Shown: in pieces, positions 6,181 to 6,300 of the stretch
Layout: each line of letters starts with the position of its first letter
How positions within the stretch are numbered: position 1 is the stretch's first letter
Assembly: GCA_009916335.1 (NCBI GenBank)
Contig: SAAR01000197.1
Coordinates: 1-6,300, forward strand
Direction of reading: 5' to 3'
Source of the DNA: Erysipelotrichia bacterium
GTDB taxonomy: Bacteria; Bacillota_I; Bacilli_A; Erysipelotrichales; Erysipelotrichaceae
DNA: 6,300 nt
Translations under genes and position numbers: made by a program
The notes under the pieces: model-generated
The model's database searches: none
The model's input: the letters and a program-made list of their open reading frames with translations, nothing else
Told to the model about the DNA's origin: nothing

Positions 6181-6300
6181 AATAAATACCTCCTACTAAC
6201 ATATATGCCAAAATTTCAAAAATTGTTAAAAATTTATAAGAAAATTTTATTTTTACTGTACTTATAAAAGATTCACATCTATTTATTTTTAAATATCAGC
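6181..6300. other. AT-rich leader upstream of the prepilin peptidase gene
   Basis: This stretch holds the AGGAGG ribosome binding site (6189-6194) of the prepilin peptidase gene. The rest is extremely AT-rich, with many A/T runs. Minus-strand TATAAA (6233-6238) and TATAAG (6261-6266) could be -10 boxes, but neither has a good -35, so I do not assign a promoter. I see no convincing gene, terminator or structured RNA; all three minus-strand frames meet stop codons within the outer 30 bases. Confidence 0.5.

Noticed and set aside
6200..6229. TTAACA - 18 bases - TATATG as the prepilin peptidase promoter
   Set aside because: The start would fall inside the AGGAGG site at 6189-6194, leaving no usable ribosome binding site on the transcript.
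6205..6267. Plus-strand 20-codon frame (MPKFQKLLKIYK...) in the right-hand intergenic region
   Set aside because: It is hydrophobic and lysine-rich as expected from random A/T-rich DNA, and has no Shine-Dalgarno sequence before its ATG.
1..6300. A previously undescribed multi-gene system
   Set aside because: Every full-length gene falls in a known family. The tmk-rsmI cluster is conserved housekeeping, and the rest are a common regulator, an exporter and a membrane peptidase. Nothing points to a defence, mobile or biosynthetic system.

Overview
The window looks like chromosomal DNA from a low-GC Gram-positive bacterium (Bacillota). The signs are AT-rich sequence, strong AGGAGG-type ribosome binding sites, sigma-A-like promoters and the order tmk-holB-ricT-rsmI. 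That order with the usual Bacillus spacer genes missing, and the character of the proteins, suggests Erysipelotrichia or a relative. This placement is inference, not proof. Every supported gene lies on the minus strand, so transcription runs from high to low coordinates.

Layout in the direction of transcription: (1) 6300-6181 is an AT-rich leader with no convincing gene. (2) 6180-5440 encodes an A24-family prepilin peptidase, a polytopic membrane aspartyl protease. (3) 5348-3990 encodes a MATE-family efflux transporter with its own promoter and a rho-independent terminator at about 3896-3925. (4) 3852-576 is a tight four-gene operon: tmk (dTMP kinase), holB (DNA polymerase III delta prime subunit), ricT (PSP1-domain protein) and rsmI (16S rRNA 2'-O-methyltransferase). 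It starts at an extended -10 promoter just below the MATE terminator and ends at a strong terminator at 545-571. Its junctions are a 1-nt gap, an 11-nt overlap and a 1-nt overlap, so translational coupling is likely. (5) 453-16 encodes a MarR-family repressor. Its promoter is a full sigma-A consensus (TTGACA, 17 nt, TATAAT) whose -35 and spacer lie inside a perfect 15-bp inverted repeat, a textbook layout for autorepression. (6) The first 23 bases appear to hold the start of another minus-strand gene overlapping the marR end; its first seven residues resemble the N-terminus of the MATE protein in this window.

The tmk operon is housekeeping: nucleotide supply for DNA synthesis, clamp loading, RNA processing and ribosome maturation. 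The MarR gene and the cut-off gene look like a regulated transport or resistance cassette next to it. I found no mobile element, CRISPR array, RNA gene or plainly new system. The most interesting items are the marR operator-promoter, the truncated neighbour at the left edge, and the stripped-down form of the tmk-rsmI cluster.
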